Positions 31,922 to 42,739 of a stretch of DNA of 64,000 nucleotides are shown in pieces. This DNA is from Blepharisma japonicum (Eukaryota > Ciliophora > Heterotrichea > Heterotrichida > Blepharismidae), in assembly GCA_949751835.1 (NCBI GenBank), contig CATKHK010000079.1:124001-188000 (forward strand), written 5' to 3'. The notes beneath the pieces are model-generated. The model searched no databases. It had not been told where the DNA came from and saw nothing but the letters and a program-made list of their open reading frames with translations. Every line of letters begins with the position of its first letter. The first letter of the stretch is position 1. A program made the position numbers and the translations under genes.

Positions 31922-32060
31922 TATAAGTAGATGTAGAAGAAGATCAACTTGATATCGAACTTGAAGATATATATGAAGGAGGATTAAGGAGCCTGAGAAA
32001 AGGAGCATCTTGGTATTTATGTAAATTGAACTTAAAAATTTAAAGTTCTGACGGAATTAT
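31922..32060 (+). pseudogene. 3' remnant of a second copy of the 30.9-kb coiled-coil gene
   Basis: Matches 31463-31612 with small indels: TAAGTAGATGTAGAAGAAGA against AAAGTAGATGTAGAAGAAGA, then CTTGAAGATATATATGAAGG against CTTGAAGATATGTATGAAGA, and TCTGACGGAATTATAAGTAA at the end. Only the last ~50 codons remain and they are out of frame. Confidence 0.82.
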
Positions 32061-32093
32061 AAGTAAATTTTTAATTAATAAATATAAAAATGA

Positions 32094-32810
32094 TTATAAT
32101 CTCTGGAATAAAATTTCTTGATATTTTCCAAATCCTTCTTCATTAGAAAATATTATCTTTTTAAAGAAATCTTGCTTCCGCTTGCTCTGGGTAATGGGGA
32201 TTATACTGCAAATTTTTTCTAGTCATAGTGCAGAGTTTTGATCACCTTCTTTCACCAGATTAATTAGTTCATCAGCTAAGTCATAATAGGTATTTTCGCT
32301 TAAGTTCTTGCTCATTACTTCTTCTATATTTAATTCTTTAAGCTTCCTTTTTATTAATTCTTTATCTTTGCCTTTGAGTATTCTGTTTATGACAACTTCA
32401 TAGTCTTTTATAAGCACAGCTTCTTTTTCTTGCGATTTCTTGGCTGCTTTTTCAATATTTTTTATTTTTCCTTCCTCATCGAATTTGTCAAATCCAATAG
32501 AAAGACCAATAGAAAGTAAGTCGTTCCCAATTTTTTCTAATAAAAGTTCGTGTTTTTCTTGGTTTTCGTTTATGTCACTCAAATTTCGTTCTTTAATTTG
32601 TTCAAATTTGTTCATTTCTGAGTTTAAGCACTCAGTTACTGTACACTTGAATTTCTCGCTAATCTTTGGCATCAGGCTATTCAACATGTTGCTAATCAGC
32701 GCTGAAGTATCAATTACCGAGTTTACAATTTCATTGATGGTTTTTTCAGAGGTTCTTCTGGATAAATCATCAATGAAATTGTAAGCTCGACACATTTCAA
32801 CTTGGTCCAT
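32094..32810 (-). CDS. Unrecognised helical protein, intact member of a duplicated pair
   Basis: 238 residues on the minus strand. TGA at 32223-32225 is read as Trp, which adds 43 residues (ALWLEKICSIIPITQ ... YQEILFQRL) before TAA at 32094-32096. That the added part is conserved in the decayed copy at 31646-31704 supports it as coding. The protein is helical with heptad-like stretches (EQIKERNLSDINENQEKHEL) and is Lys/Glu-rich. No domain is recognised. Its 3' end faces the remnant of the coiled-coil gene. Confidence 0.7.
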
Positions 32811-33423
32811 ATGAGATATTCAATATTAGCAAAATGGATGAATTAGAATTGGAATTATAGCTTTTGTTATACTGAATTGCCTTTAATGTCCTATTAAGAA
32901 TCAGTTTTAGGGTAAAACAGACAACCTTTAACATTATGGCACATAGCAAAGGTTATCAAGCAATTCAAAAAATTTATAAGATAAGAAATTTTTTGATTAA
33001 TAGCATTAATAACTTCTTATTTGAGCACTTTGGTCAAAATATCTTTAACGAGTCAAATCTGGCCAGGCACATGTAAAAACATTTTCAAATACCTGATCAT
33101 AAAGAGAATTCTGGAATAAATGGATCTTATCATAATTTGTCAAAAACAAATAAAGCAGCTGAATAGTTTATAATAAAAATAAAAATCGGGAATTTAACTT
33201 AGATGCTAAAATAAATGCATTTCTAAACTTTCTAGCAAAAAGAGGGAAAAAATAGCAATCATCATTTTTTACTCTTTTCCACATTCAAATTCCAAACTAT
33301 TTGTAAGAATTTAGGTCTTATTTCTCCTCTCCTTTAGAATTATTTTACTATTTCTAAGATATCTTCAAAATTTGAAATACTTTTAAAAATTTTTATTATC
33401 GAATATATTTCGAAAGATTAACT
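32811..33423. other. AT-rich spacer
   Basis: About 600 bp without a supported gene. No RNA gene or clear repeat is recognised. Confidence 0.5.
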
Positions 33424-34831
33424 TTTAGATTTAAATGCTATTTTCTTCCAGAGTGGGAATTTCTCTTCAATTTGTCTCATAACATTTAAGCACAATTCTT
33501 CTTTATAAGGTAGAGCAATCACCTGCATATTAATCGGCAAGCCTTCACTCTCATTCAATTCCTATTCATATCTTTAGCCAGTTTTCTGGAGTCTTATCAT
33601 AAAATTGTTTAGCTTCAAAAACTGAGGTCACTGGGACACTTCCACAGGGGCAATCTAATAAATTAAAAAATTAGCATATACAAATCCTGGGTACACAAAA
33701 TCAGAAGACTCATGCAGCACAGCAGGAACTGAGAATGGAGCAATTATTACATCAATCTCTGCCTCGCTCCATGCCCTCATAAATTCGTTTTTAATTTTCG
33801 TGAATTCAATGAGATTTTTGACATAATCATAAGCAGTATTCAATCTGGTTCATCTAGCGTAAAATAAGTCTTTATTCTTTGAAAATTTCTTTTTCAGCTG
33901 AGACCACCATGATTTCCTTGAATTATTTTTTGTCGTAATAGAGGTGGCTCTCCTATAACAATTTCTTCTTCATTTTCTTTTATGCTTATAAGCAATTCAT
34001 TAATTTTTTCTGAATTAGGAAGAACGATTTTTTGAACTCATGGCATTCTAAATATGCTTTAATCAATTCTAACGCATTTTGGGAGAGGCCAATAATCATT
34101 GCTTTCGATATAGTTAATTTTAAGTTTTCTTTTATCGGTATAAAGTCGATGATTTCATATAAGTGGCACAACTGAAGGATCTTTATGAAAAACAAAATCA
34201 CTACACACAGCCTGAATAAATAAAGCACAGTCATCAGTAGATCTCCCAATAGGTCCTATTTCTTCTGACATAACTCGAAAAACTTGGATTATTATCTTGT
34301 ACACTAAATGCATTTTTTATCAATCCAATTGCAATAGCATATCTTTAATTGCAATTGTGTCAGAGATGCCTATAGGAATTCTATGAAACGCCCCATATTT
34401 TCTACCTGATTTAAATTCTTCATTAAGGATTCTAGTCTGATGAGTGCTTCATCAACAGAAACTTCATTAAAAAGTTTTGATGTTCTTCCTTCTGATTTCA
34501 GTCGATGGAGATAAGCCAATAGAATTTATTCACAAGTAAACTCATCATTATCATGACCTTCTTGTAAAGATTGAATAGAAGCAAAATTTATGAGCTTAAA
34601 TAGATCTCTTGGAAGTGGTCCAAGTTTAGTAATCGATGATAACGAAGCAGCTGTTGTATTGAGCTTGCGCTGGGCTTTTTCAATTTATTTGGCATTGCAA
34701 TCTAAGAGAGCACGCCTGTCTATGGCTTTGCAAATATAGCAATTAATAATAATTTCCGATGCTACAACAGAGGCTGTAATGCTAGCTAAGAGTATAGAGT
34801 GGAGTGTTTTTCAATAAAGTCTATCATATTT
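33424..34831 (-). pseudogene. Amidase (FAAH-like) pseudogene
   Basis: A broken paralogue of the intact amidase that lies just upstream on the same strand. Readable stretches on the minus strand include AYDYVKNLIEFTKIKNEFM (intact copy GYDYVKNLIKIEKIKQEFF) and EIDVIIAPFSVPAVL (intact copy GIDVIIAPYPAPATI). The 3' end near 33424-33540 matches the intact C-terminus at nucleotide level. Many frameshifts, TAA/TAG codons and deletions separate the pieces, and the catalytic Ser region is not readable. It cannot make a working enzyme. Confidence 0.85.
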
Positions 34832-35183
34832 ATTAATATTAAACGGCTTTGATGAAAAATGTGGAATTGTAATTAATTGATAATTTTTATGCAGATTGAA
34901 AATGATTATTTTTTCACTTTATTAAATATTGCTGAAATATTCTGATAAATTACAGTTTCATATTATGAAGCTTGCTTTTGAATGTTTACAATTTATAATA
35001 ATCATATAAATCAAGAATTAATAAATATTTATTAATTATAATATTTAATTGTTTTATTAATTTACACAAGGATTATTGATAAGATTGAAATTAAAATTTA
35101 GGGAATTTTCAATAATTAATATTTATATAACTTAAGTATTATTGAAATTAGAATTTATGTTCATATTATAGAAAGAATTAATA
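34832..35183. other. AT-rich spacer
   Basis: Spacer between the amidase pseudogene and the intact gene; extremely AT-rich, nothing recognised. Confidence 0.55.
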
Positions 35184-36836
35184 TTAGTTAATATTAACTT
35201 TCTTCCAGAACAAAGTTTTCTCTTCAATTTGCTTCATCACATTTAAGCACAATTCTTCTTTATAAGGTGGCGCTATAACCTGAACTCCAAGCGGCATTCC
35301 AATGCTATTTCTCATATTATCTTTCATAATTTTGGTCCATTTTTCATTCGTTTCCTCATATATTTGCTCATTCTGTCTTACACAGTCGACAGGAACATTT
35401 CCAGCAGGACAGTCTAGCAAATTAAAAAATGTGACGTATGCAAACGAAGGGAATAAATCTTCACAAGAGTCAAGAATTGTTGCAGGCGCTGGATATGGCG
35501 CAATGATAACATCAATTCCTTCTTGAGCCCATTTTTTGAAGAATTCTTGTTTTATTTTTTCAATTTTTATTAAATTCTTTACATAATCGTAACCACTATG
35601 TAAATTGGCTGATTTTGAGAAAAATGAGTCTTTTTCAGTATGGTAGATTAATGATTTTGCTTTTTTTTGGTAAATATTAGTATCATTTGAACTCATAAAA
35701 ATGCTCGAGAACAGCTCGTTGATTGTTTCCATATCAGGTAGCTCTATTTTAACAAATTCATGGTCTTCTAAAGCTATTTTTGCAATATAGACAGCTGCTT
35801 CCATGCAGCTTGGTAAAGGCCAATATTTATTACTTTCAATGTACCCAATTTTTAGTTTTCTTGGGTCTTTATACATTTTTTCATCCCAAGGAATTCTTGG
35901 TATGCTTATATCTCTTTGATAAACATAATCATTACAAACTGCTTTCATAAATGATGCACAATCATCAGCTGATTTTCCCATCGGTCCAATCCCAACTGAT
36001 AATCCAGGAAAAGATTGAAACAACCCATCCTGCCCAAGTTGAGAAATTCTTTTAGATGTCGCTCTCAGCCCAAAAAGCCCACAATATGAAGCAGAAACTC
36101 TAATACTGCCATATAAATCTGAGCTTATAGTTAAAGGTGAGCATCCTAAAACAATCAAAGCAGCATCACTTGAATCACCAGTGGTGCGATAATGAGAAAA
36201 AGGATTAGTAGCTTTTCCGGTAAAGGAATTATCAGTTTCATAAAGCCTTATGCCTTCTGGCATAGATCCTGAAACATAAAAAATAGCACCTTGCTGGCGC
36301 AAAGCTTCTACTACTAAGGAATCTTGGGGGTATACATGATTTTTATTGCAATTTGATGATTTCATTCCTCTAACTGAAATATTTTCTTTTATGCTGATGG
36401 GAATTCCATGGAATATTCCCCTCTTAGTTTCATATTTGAGCTCTTTATCAAGAATTTTAGCTTGAAGTAAAGCTTCTTCTAAGCTTAAATCACTAATGCA
36501 ATTATGCTTTAGTGCCTTTTTTAGCCTATGAAAATAAGTGATAAGAAGTTCCTCACTTGAAATTTCATACTTATCTAAGGCAGCTCGCAACTCAATAAGA
36601 GAATCAAAAAGAATTTCTTTTTCTAATTTTGAGGAGATATGAGGGAGTTTTGATAGATTTTCAATTATGGTTTTAAATTGAACTTTGCTTTGGTTAGGTT
36701 TCTTGATTTTTTTTAAATTAAATTTTGATGTTACATGGGTTCTGGTTAGATAGCTAGCAAATGCCAAAGCTCCAAATCCAACAACTAAAAGAATCCCTTT
36801 CACCTTTATTGTCAAATGAATCTTGAAAAAAGCCAT
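35184..36836 (-). CDS. Amidase-signature hydrolase, FAAH-like
   Basis: 550 residues from the first ATG at 36836. A short N-terminal hydrophobic segment (GILLVVGFGALAFASYL) should anchor it in a membrane, as in fatty-acid amide hydrolase. The amidase signature shows the catalytic Lys in HGIPISIKENISVRG, the bridging Ser in TGDSSDAAL, and the nucleophile Ser in DLYGSIRVSASYCGLFGLRA. The glycine-rich GGSSGG of the family is replaced by TGDSSD, an unusual change around the oxyanion region. C-terminal LDCPAGNVPVD and GMPLGVQVIAPPY are typical. Likely substrate class is lipid or other small amides. A pseudogene copy lies downstream. Confidence 0.85.
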   Translation of the reverse strand: MAFFKIHLTIKVKGILLVVGFGALAFASYLTRTHVTSKFNLKKIKKPNQSKVQFKTIIENLSKLPHISSKLEKEILFDSLIELRAALDKYEISSEELLITYFHRLKKALKHNCISDLSLEEALLQAKILDKELKYETKRGIFHGIPISIKENISVRGMKSSNCNKNHVYPQDSLVVEALRQQGAIFYVSGSMPEGIRLYETDNSFTGKATNPFSHYRTTGDSSDAALIVLGCSPLTISSDLYGSIRVSASYCGLFGLRATSKRISQLGQDGLFQSFPGLSVGIGPMGKSADDCASFMKAVCNDYVYQRDISIPRIPWDEKMYKDPRKLKIGYIESNKYWPLPSCMEAAVYIAKIALEDHEFVKIELPDMETINELFSSIFMSSNDTNIYQKKAKSLIYHTEKDSFFSKSANLHSGYDYVKNLIKIEKIKQEFFKKWAQEGIDVIIAPYPAPATILDSCEDLFPSFAYVTFFNLLDCPAGNVPVDCVRQNEQIYEETNEKWTKIMKDNMRNSIGMPLGVQVIAPPYKEELCLNVMKQIEEKTLFWKKVNIN

Positions 36837-37213
36837 TCTCAAGTAAGTATATAATAAGATTTATTGTTATTGGATATGAATAATGGAGATATTTTAAAAA
36901 ATCAGAAAGTGGGTATATTTATATTTTTAGATTAATAAAATATTGCTTCATTTTTTTGTATAAATAAAATACATAAATGCTGTTTTAAATAATTCATTAC
37001 ATAAAATCAATACCTTCGATGCCTCTGCTAAAAATAATTATTATTAGACTCGCATAATTATTAAATATTCAATTTTATTAATAATAATGGTAATTGCAAT
37101 CCTTATTTATTATGAATCTTGAAATTTAATTATTGAAGATTCAATAAAATATATATAAGAACTATTAAAACCGATATATGAATACTAATCAAATATTGAT
37201 AAAATAAAACAAT
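36837..37213. other. AT-rich spacer
   Basis: Spacer before the zinc-finger cluster; nothing recognised. Confidence 0.5.
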
Positions 37214-37759
37214 ATGGTGAAATCTCATCCGCAAAGAAAAAAACTGCCATCACCTATAACCATTAAGCCATTGAGCTTATGTGCTCAAAAAATCTCGCTC
37301 AGGGTGCTCGTGCCTTCTTGGGGACTAAAATTCAGACGCTCTTCTGACCTGATGCTTCATGAATTTTTATCACCTACAGAACATGCAAATTATCAAAAAA
37401 ATTTGTCTCTTATTGATAAAGCCTCCGAAAGAACTGATGCTTCAAATGACCCTCAAAATATTAATTTAAGCCAATCTCAATCAATCCTAGCAGAAGAAAA
37501 CCCAAAGAAAATGTGTCCAGTTTGCAGTCAATGTTTTGCATCACTCAAAGGCTTGAGCCAGCATTATGGGAAAAAGCATCGAGGAGGTCGAAGAATAGCC
37601 AAATGTGATGATTGGTTAATAAAGTTTAAAAATAAGTATGCGCTTAAAATGCATCGAATGTAGGTTCACGAGCAATCGACCAGGATAATATGCAAATTTG
37701 GTGGGAAATTTATTTATAATAAGCATCACTTAAAAATCTACCAAGAAAAAGAGCACTAA
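37214..37759 (+). pseudogene. C2H2 zinc-finger gene, broken copy
   Basis: The frame opens at ATG 37214 and gives 149 residues with one intact C2H2 finger (CPVCSQCFASLKGLSQHYGKKH), then hits TAG at 37661-37663. Beyond it the same frame continues to TAA 37757-37759 in clear alignment with the paralogue at 42.7 kb (VHEQSTRIIC against VHEKSNRVIC), the TAG standing where the paralogue has CAA (Gln). Zinc ligands of fingers 2 and 3 are lost (KCDDWLIKF, CKFGGKF). The stop plus lost cysteines indicate decay, although a one-finger protein could still be made. Confidence 0.72.
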
Positions 37760-38713
37760 TTTTTCTATCAGAAAAATTACTTTTGCAGGAAAGGTTGATT
37801 ATTTGAGTAAATAATACGAATACATCAAAGAACGAATGATTTATTTTATATTATTTACTTGAGGGAGAAAGATAATATACATTTTGCATATAATTAGGTC
37901 ATTAATAGAAATTCATATTATTAAATTTAATCAAATTTATGTTTTTTATTATAGACAAAAATATTGATATTAATTATGACTGTGTCTTCAAAATAATATA
38001 GAGAACTCTAATTTGCTTAAAACTAAAATTATCATCAATAATCTACTATATTTCATATTGAAGCCTTCTTTATTGGAGTGATACTCAAAAAAGGCCATAT
38101 TGCACCATACATTTCTAAAATATAAAAGACACACAAATTTCCAATTCTGGCTTCTCAACCTAAAATAATGAATTTATTTTATCAATTTAATATTCCAATC
38201 ATTGTCCTTTATCTGTTTTTTGTACTTAAGATGTTTTAAAAAATAGAAAAAATTTTAATTCTAATTCTTAAAATTAATTTCAGTGGCCAAATATTTTTTC
38301 TTTTAATAATAAGCGCCCAGATTTGCTCAGAAAATTTAGAGAAAATAAAGCTAGATATCTCAGCTTCAAAAATAAAAAATTTTCGCTAAAATATAAGTGT
38401 AATATGAAAAAGCTCTAATAAAAGATACCAGTGCTTGTTATTAATTCATAAAACTTATAAGAATTATTTTAAAATATTTTACGAAAGTCCGTAATATGGC
38501 ATTCTCTATTTACCATAATTTATATTTGAGTTTACAACAATTAAATGACTGAATTTTTTGAATTTTTGAATTATTTACAAAATTAAATATATAATAAGCA
38601 GTTTCAAAACATATAAATAATGCAATTCTTCAACTCTGATCAATTTTGAGTTCGAAGTCACCTAAATTCATTACATTCCAAAATTAAAATTCCCATCACC
38701 AGAATTAGTAAAT
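37760..38713. other. AT-rich spacer
   Basis: Nearly 1 kb without a supported gene. At 38620 an ATGCAATTCTTCAACTCTGA resembles the start of the phosphatase gene (ATGCAATTTCACCATTCCGA) but is in another frame. Confidence 0.5.
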
Positions 38714-39214
38714 ATGCAATTTCACCATTCCGATCCCATGAAATCAGCAACAGGGTCTCCAAGCATGCATGAAATAGATGAGCATATCTACATTGGAGAT
38801 TTCACAAGCGCTGAGGACTATCAGAATCTAAAGCGCAACGGGATCACTCATATAGTAGAACTCTTTACAGTCCCTACCCCTACGGAATTTCGAGCGGCAT
38901 TCAATTACTGCACGGTTCCAGTTCCTAGAGGAAAAAACTATACAATAATCCCAGCTATCCAAGAGTCTTTGAAATTCATCCACAAAGTTGTGTGCAGTGG
39001 AGAGAAAGTGCTGGTCCATTGTAAGTTCGGACGAAATCGAAGTGTCTCAGTAGTCATTGCCTACTATATGGCTGCGAAAGGCTGGTCTTATCGAGAAGCC
39101 TTAGATGTAATATTAAAGAAAAGAGAGTGTGCTAAGCCAAAAATCATTTTAAAGCAGCAAATTGAATCAGTCCATGAAGAATTGGCAGGGTACATTGAGC
39201 TTGATAAAGAATAA
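38714..39214 (+). CDS. Dual-specificity protein phosphatase-like
   Basis: 166 residues, intronless. The fold opens with HIYIGDFTSAEDYQNLKRNG, typical for atypical DUSPs, and holds the P-loop VHCKFGRNRSVSVVIAYYM (CX5R, catalytic Cys103 and Arg109). The preceding loop (VPVPRGKNYTII) lacks the Asp that usually acts as general acid in this family, so activity may be low. YREALDVILKKRECAKP is the usual helix after the P-loop. It would dephosphorylate Ser/Thr/Tyr residues, substrate unknown. Codon composition is richer in GC than the surrounding spacer. Confidence 0.82.
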   Translation: MQFHHSDPMKSATGSPSMHEIDEHIYIGDFTSAEDYQNLKRNGITHIVELFTVPTPTEFRAAFNYCTVPVPRGKNYTIIPAIQESLKFIHKVVCSGEKVLVHCKFGRNRSVSVVIAYYMAAKGWSYREALDVILKKRECAKPKIILKQQIESVHEELAGYIELDKE

Positions 39215-40378
39215 TATTTTTGAGTCTATTAGCATAAATGTAAAGCGTTTTATACTAAAGCATTGATTTTATAAATTTTTATAAGAAATATTTCTCCATT
39301 TATTGATTGAATAAAATTCAAATCCAGATAAAATTATGAAATTTTTAATTTTAATAAATAATCTAATAGGAATTGGTTTTATTATTTTTTGAAAGGTTGC
39401 TTTAAAAAACATTTTAAAAATTTTTGCTATTGATAAATATAATTTCAATTTTGTCATTGAAGATAAGGCCATATGCGTTTTATCAAAAAATTCGAGAACT
39501 TTATTATTTCGATTAAAATGATAAAAAATGGGCTATAAAAGAATTTAAACTGAATCTATAACTAGCTATATAACTTCATCAATTAAATATAGTGAGATAG
39601 GCAAAGATGACTTTCAGATTAGTGCTTGATATATATAATTAGACTTTACCATGAATGCATAGATATAAATATTGCGCGAAAACATATTTCTGTGAAGAGG
39701 TTGGGCAATCTTATTTTTGTCTTCTCTTTTAAATATTGTATGGCTCTCAAAAATTTTAGACCTCACAAACTGTATATAAAACTGCATTAAAGTTAAAAAT
39801 GCAGCTTGGAACTAATGTGTATAATATTTTTGAGTTGTCATGTCGAGAAAATTATATTGAAGTTATAATTTTTTTGTGTAATAAAAATATTATGAGAATT
39901 CAAAAATTATAAGAAGAATTTTTATAGCTTTTACATGATTTTTAATTTATATTTTATGCTTTCAGACATAAGCAGTACTGCAGCTAAACTTGAATAAATT
40001 AGTAGCTGATTACCTCTGCATTTATAACAATTTAGAGGAACAGTTAGACTCTATTTTTAATTACTTTTCTGCAGTAGTATTTGCATATATTAGTTTATTT
40101 CACATACTAAATCAAAATTCTATAAAAATCAAGCTTAAATCTAACGAAATTGCTCTTACAAAAATAAAAATACTGATAACAAAAGACGCTGTGTCCATTT
40201 TTTTCTTAAAAATTTTTAGCCTTATTCAGTTTTAACATTCGGACCTAGAATTGTGTTGACAAATTTCAAATATTCATATCTGCCTTGATAGAAAATAATA
40301 ATATGATAGGCTAAAATCGCACAAATTGTTTATTCGCAATAATAATTGACATATTTAATGAATAATTATAAAAAATAA
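39215..40378. other. AT-rich spacer
   Basis: Over 1.1 kb without a convincing gene. An 81-codon frame at 39990-40235 has a low-complexity AT-driven composition and no initiator ATG, and I do not call it. Confidence 0.5.
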
Positions 40379-40918
40379 ATGTTTGCGCTTTTCCATGCCA
40401 AAAAAAGCCTCCCTTCTCCAGTGTTTCTTAATTGCTCTACTGATTTGGGCTTCGAAACCTGTCCGCCAAATGGATGTGTTTATTGTGGCTTAAGCTTTAA
40501 TAGCTCTTATGAAAAAGGGCTACATTTAAATCCTTCCACAGAAACTCAAGCCTGCCATACAAACTCCAGCCAAGACCTAACATCCGAAAACTCCTTCACT
40601 AAAACACTATCTAACTCAACAGAAACGATCCCTTCAGAAAACAATTCGAATTCAGCAACAAGCCAATACTTCTGTAAAGTCTGCAATAGAGCCTTTGAAA
40701 CCTTTAAAGGCTACAAACAGCACCAAGGGAAGATGCATAGAACAAAAAGAAGAAATTTTAAATGCATGAAATGCAGCCGAAAATTTGTCAGTAAGTACGC
40801 ATTGAAGTTTCATAAGATTCAAGTCCACGAGAAAGCCTTCAAAGTGGAATGCGAACACTGCAGTAAAGTTTTATACAACAAATATCATTATCAAGTGCAC
40901 CTTAAGTCTTGCTTTTAA
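40379..40918 (+). CDS. C2H2 zinc-finger protein
   Basis: 179 residues, intronless. A Ser/Asn/Thr-rich linker (residues about 60-95) is followed by three fingers in tandem: FCKVCNRAFETFKGYKQHQG..H, FKCMKCSRKFVSKYALKFHK..H and VECEHCSKVLYNKYHYQVHL, the last ending in Cys (C2HC). A partial CxxC (CVYCGLSF) lies nearer the N-terminus. Likely a DNA-binding regulator; targets unknown. It is a paralogue of the 37.2- and 42.7-kb genes, sharing the (N/S)KYALKxHKxQVHEK block. Confidence 0.82.
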   Translation: MFALFHAKKSLPSPVFLNCSTDLGFETCPPNGCVYCGLSFNSSYEKGLHLNPSTETQACHTNSSQDLTSENSFTKTLSNSTETIPSENNSNSATSQYFCKVCNRAFETFKGYKQHQGKMHRTKRRNFKCMKCSRKFVSKYALKFHKIQVHEKAFKVECEHCSKVLYNKYHYQVHLKSCF

Positions 40919-42739
40919 CTAACTAAAAATTTAACTTATAAAAACAAGCAGGACGAAGCCAATAAAATTAAAAATTTTTTTTTTGAGTTATCGGAGACAA
41001 TCATGAAAAAATAATCCAGGCGCTGTAATTTTGGATGGGGTCGGGTATAGGAGGAAAATCGTGATCTCAAAGTTTTTTTTTATCAACCATGAGACCATTT
41101 ACAAGCAAGATTTTCCATAGTTATAATGATTTGCACATCTATAAAGAGAAGGAAATAAGTTGGCTATATTGATATGTAAGGTTTATAAGCTAAAATTGAA
41201 GCATAGATCAATTTAAGAAAGTCTAATTTTTTAAGTTGGCCTAAAAATTTAGATATAAGATTTAGAATATTCTATAGCGTTATATCTCAATATGGAAAAT
41301 AAGGATGATTTAGATTTATGAAAGGAATGCTAAAAATGTATAGCAAGAAAATTAGAAAGGACAACAAAAATTATTGAAAAAAATCAAAAGTGCTTGCTTA
41401 GTGTTGACTTTTTAAAAAAAGAATATTCTAGAATTCTGAAAAATATCAGTATAGATAAAGAGAACATCTTATAAATTTCATTGCAAAAGTGAAAAGAAAA
41501 ATACAGCACAGTTGTTTCCTATTTTTGAGTAATTATTGAGACTCTATAGTCTTGATAGTTAAGTCCATTTGTCAATTTCCAAAGACTAAAATTTCATATT
41601 TAATTTGCTTAAGTTATAAAGTATTAAACTGAAATTATCTAAGTCAAAGTGTCGAAGAAAACATTTTTCTTAAAAGTCGTTTTATATCATGATCTCAGAA
41701 GTTTTCTTAAAATTTATAAGAAATTATCATACTTTTTATTAAATTATATATGCATATAAGGCATAATATATAAATTTTCATATAATTATATCATAATAAA
41801 CGAGATTCAGATATATCTCAGCATTTTATACTTAATGCTATTTTTTGATTTTGGAATTAATTTTAGTCTTTTATTGAGCTCTATTTTTGGACTAAACTGC
41901 AAATAATACTGAATTTTGGCACATGATTATATATAAACTGTTCGTTACATATAGGCAGAGGTAAATTATTCCTTTTAATATTTTGAATTTCTAATAGAAA
42001 AATGGAAGCATTTTCATTTTTGAGTTGGCTTTTATTTCTCAAAATCACATCAAAATTAAAGAATTATTCAAAACTTAAAATTAATTAAATCTGATCTATT
42101 ATATCTAGACTTTTTTTTAGAAATAAACAAATTATTAAAAATTTTTTCTTTATACATCTTAAAATATGATTTTAGCTGACATCAAAGATTGCAACCAAAC
42201 TATGTGTGATAGGTGAGAAATTTAGTTGACATAAAAAACTGTTCTGGCAATTTCTAAAAAATTTTAAGTGAAATAAAAAAAAAAACTTGCATAAATTATC
42301 TTCAAGAACTTATTCAATAGATGTTAGCTGAAACTTCATGCTGTTAGTAAATGCTAATAGAATGCCAATAATCATATGACTTTGGCATTATAGTAATTAA
42401 TTATTTATTTCTAATATAACTTATAAGTAGCAAAATTAGAGATTTAGCTTTATTGTAGTTAGAGAAATATTAAATTCATATACTTATAGGCAAAGCCTTT
42501 GCTTATAACTGGTAGCATTGATAAATAGCTAAGAGTATAATGCTAAAAATAGCATGCTCAAAAACTTTTAAAATATTCACCGATTGTAACTCTATCCTCT
42601 ATATCTTAGCCTAAAATTGTTATAATCATCTTTATCGCATTACAGATTTCTATCTTTCAATACCTTTCTATGCCAACCAGATCGGTTAGATGTGGATTTT
42701 ACATCTTTCAATACTATTTTGTATGGTATCTTTATAAAA
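40919..42739. other. Long AT-rich spacer
   Basis: About 1.8 kb of very AT-rich DNA. The only coding-like piece is a short frame at 41292-41474, listed separately. No RNA gene or ordered repeat is seen. Confidence 0.5.
41292..41474 (+). pseudogene. Short coding-like frame broken by one TAA
   Basis: ATG at 41292 gives MENKDDLDLWKEC (Trp from TGA), then TAA at 41331-41333, and the same frame continues open for 46 more codons (KCIARKLERTTKIIEKNQ ... IDKENIL) to TAA 41472-41474. Composition is protein-like and unlike the AT-driven surroundings. It may be a recently broken small gene or a fragment. No family recognised. Confidence 0.35.

Noticed and set aside
39990-40235. 81-codon ORF
   Set aside because: No ATG start, composition driven by AT, no similarity or context.
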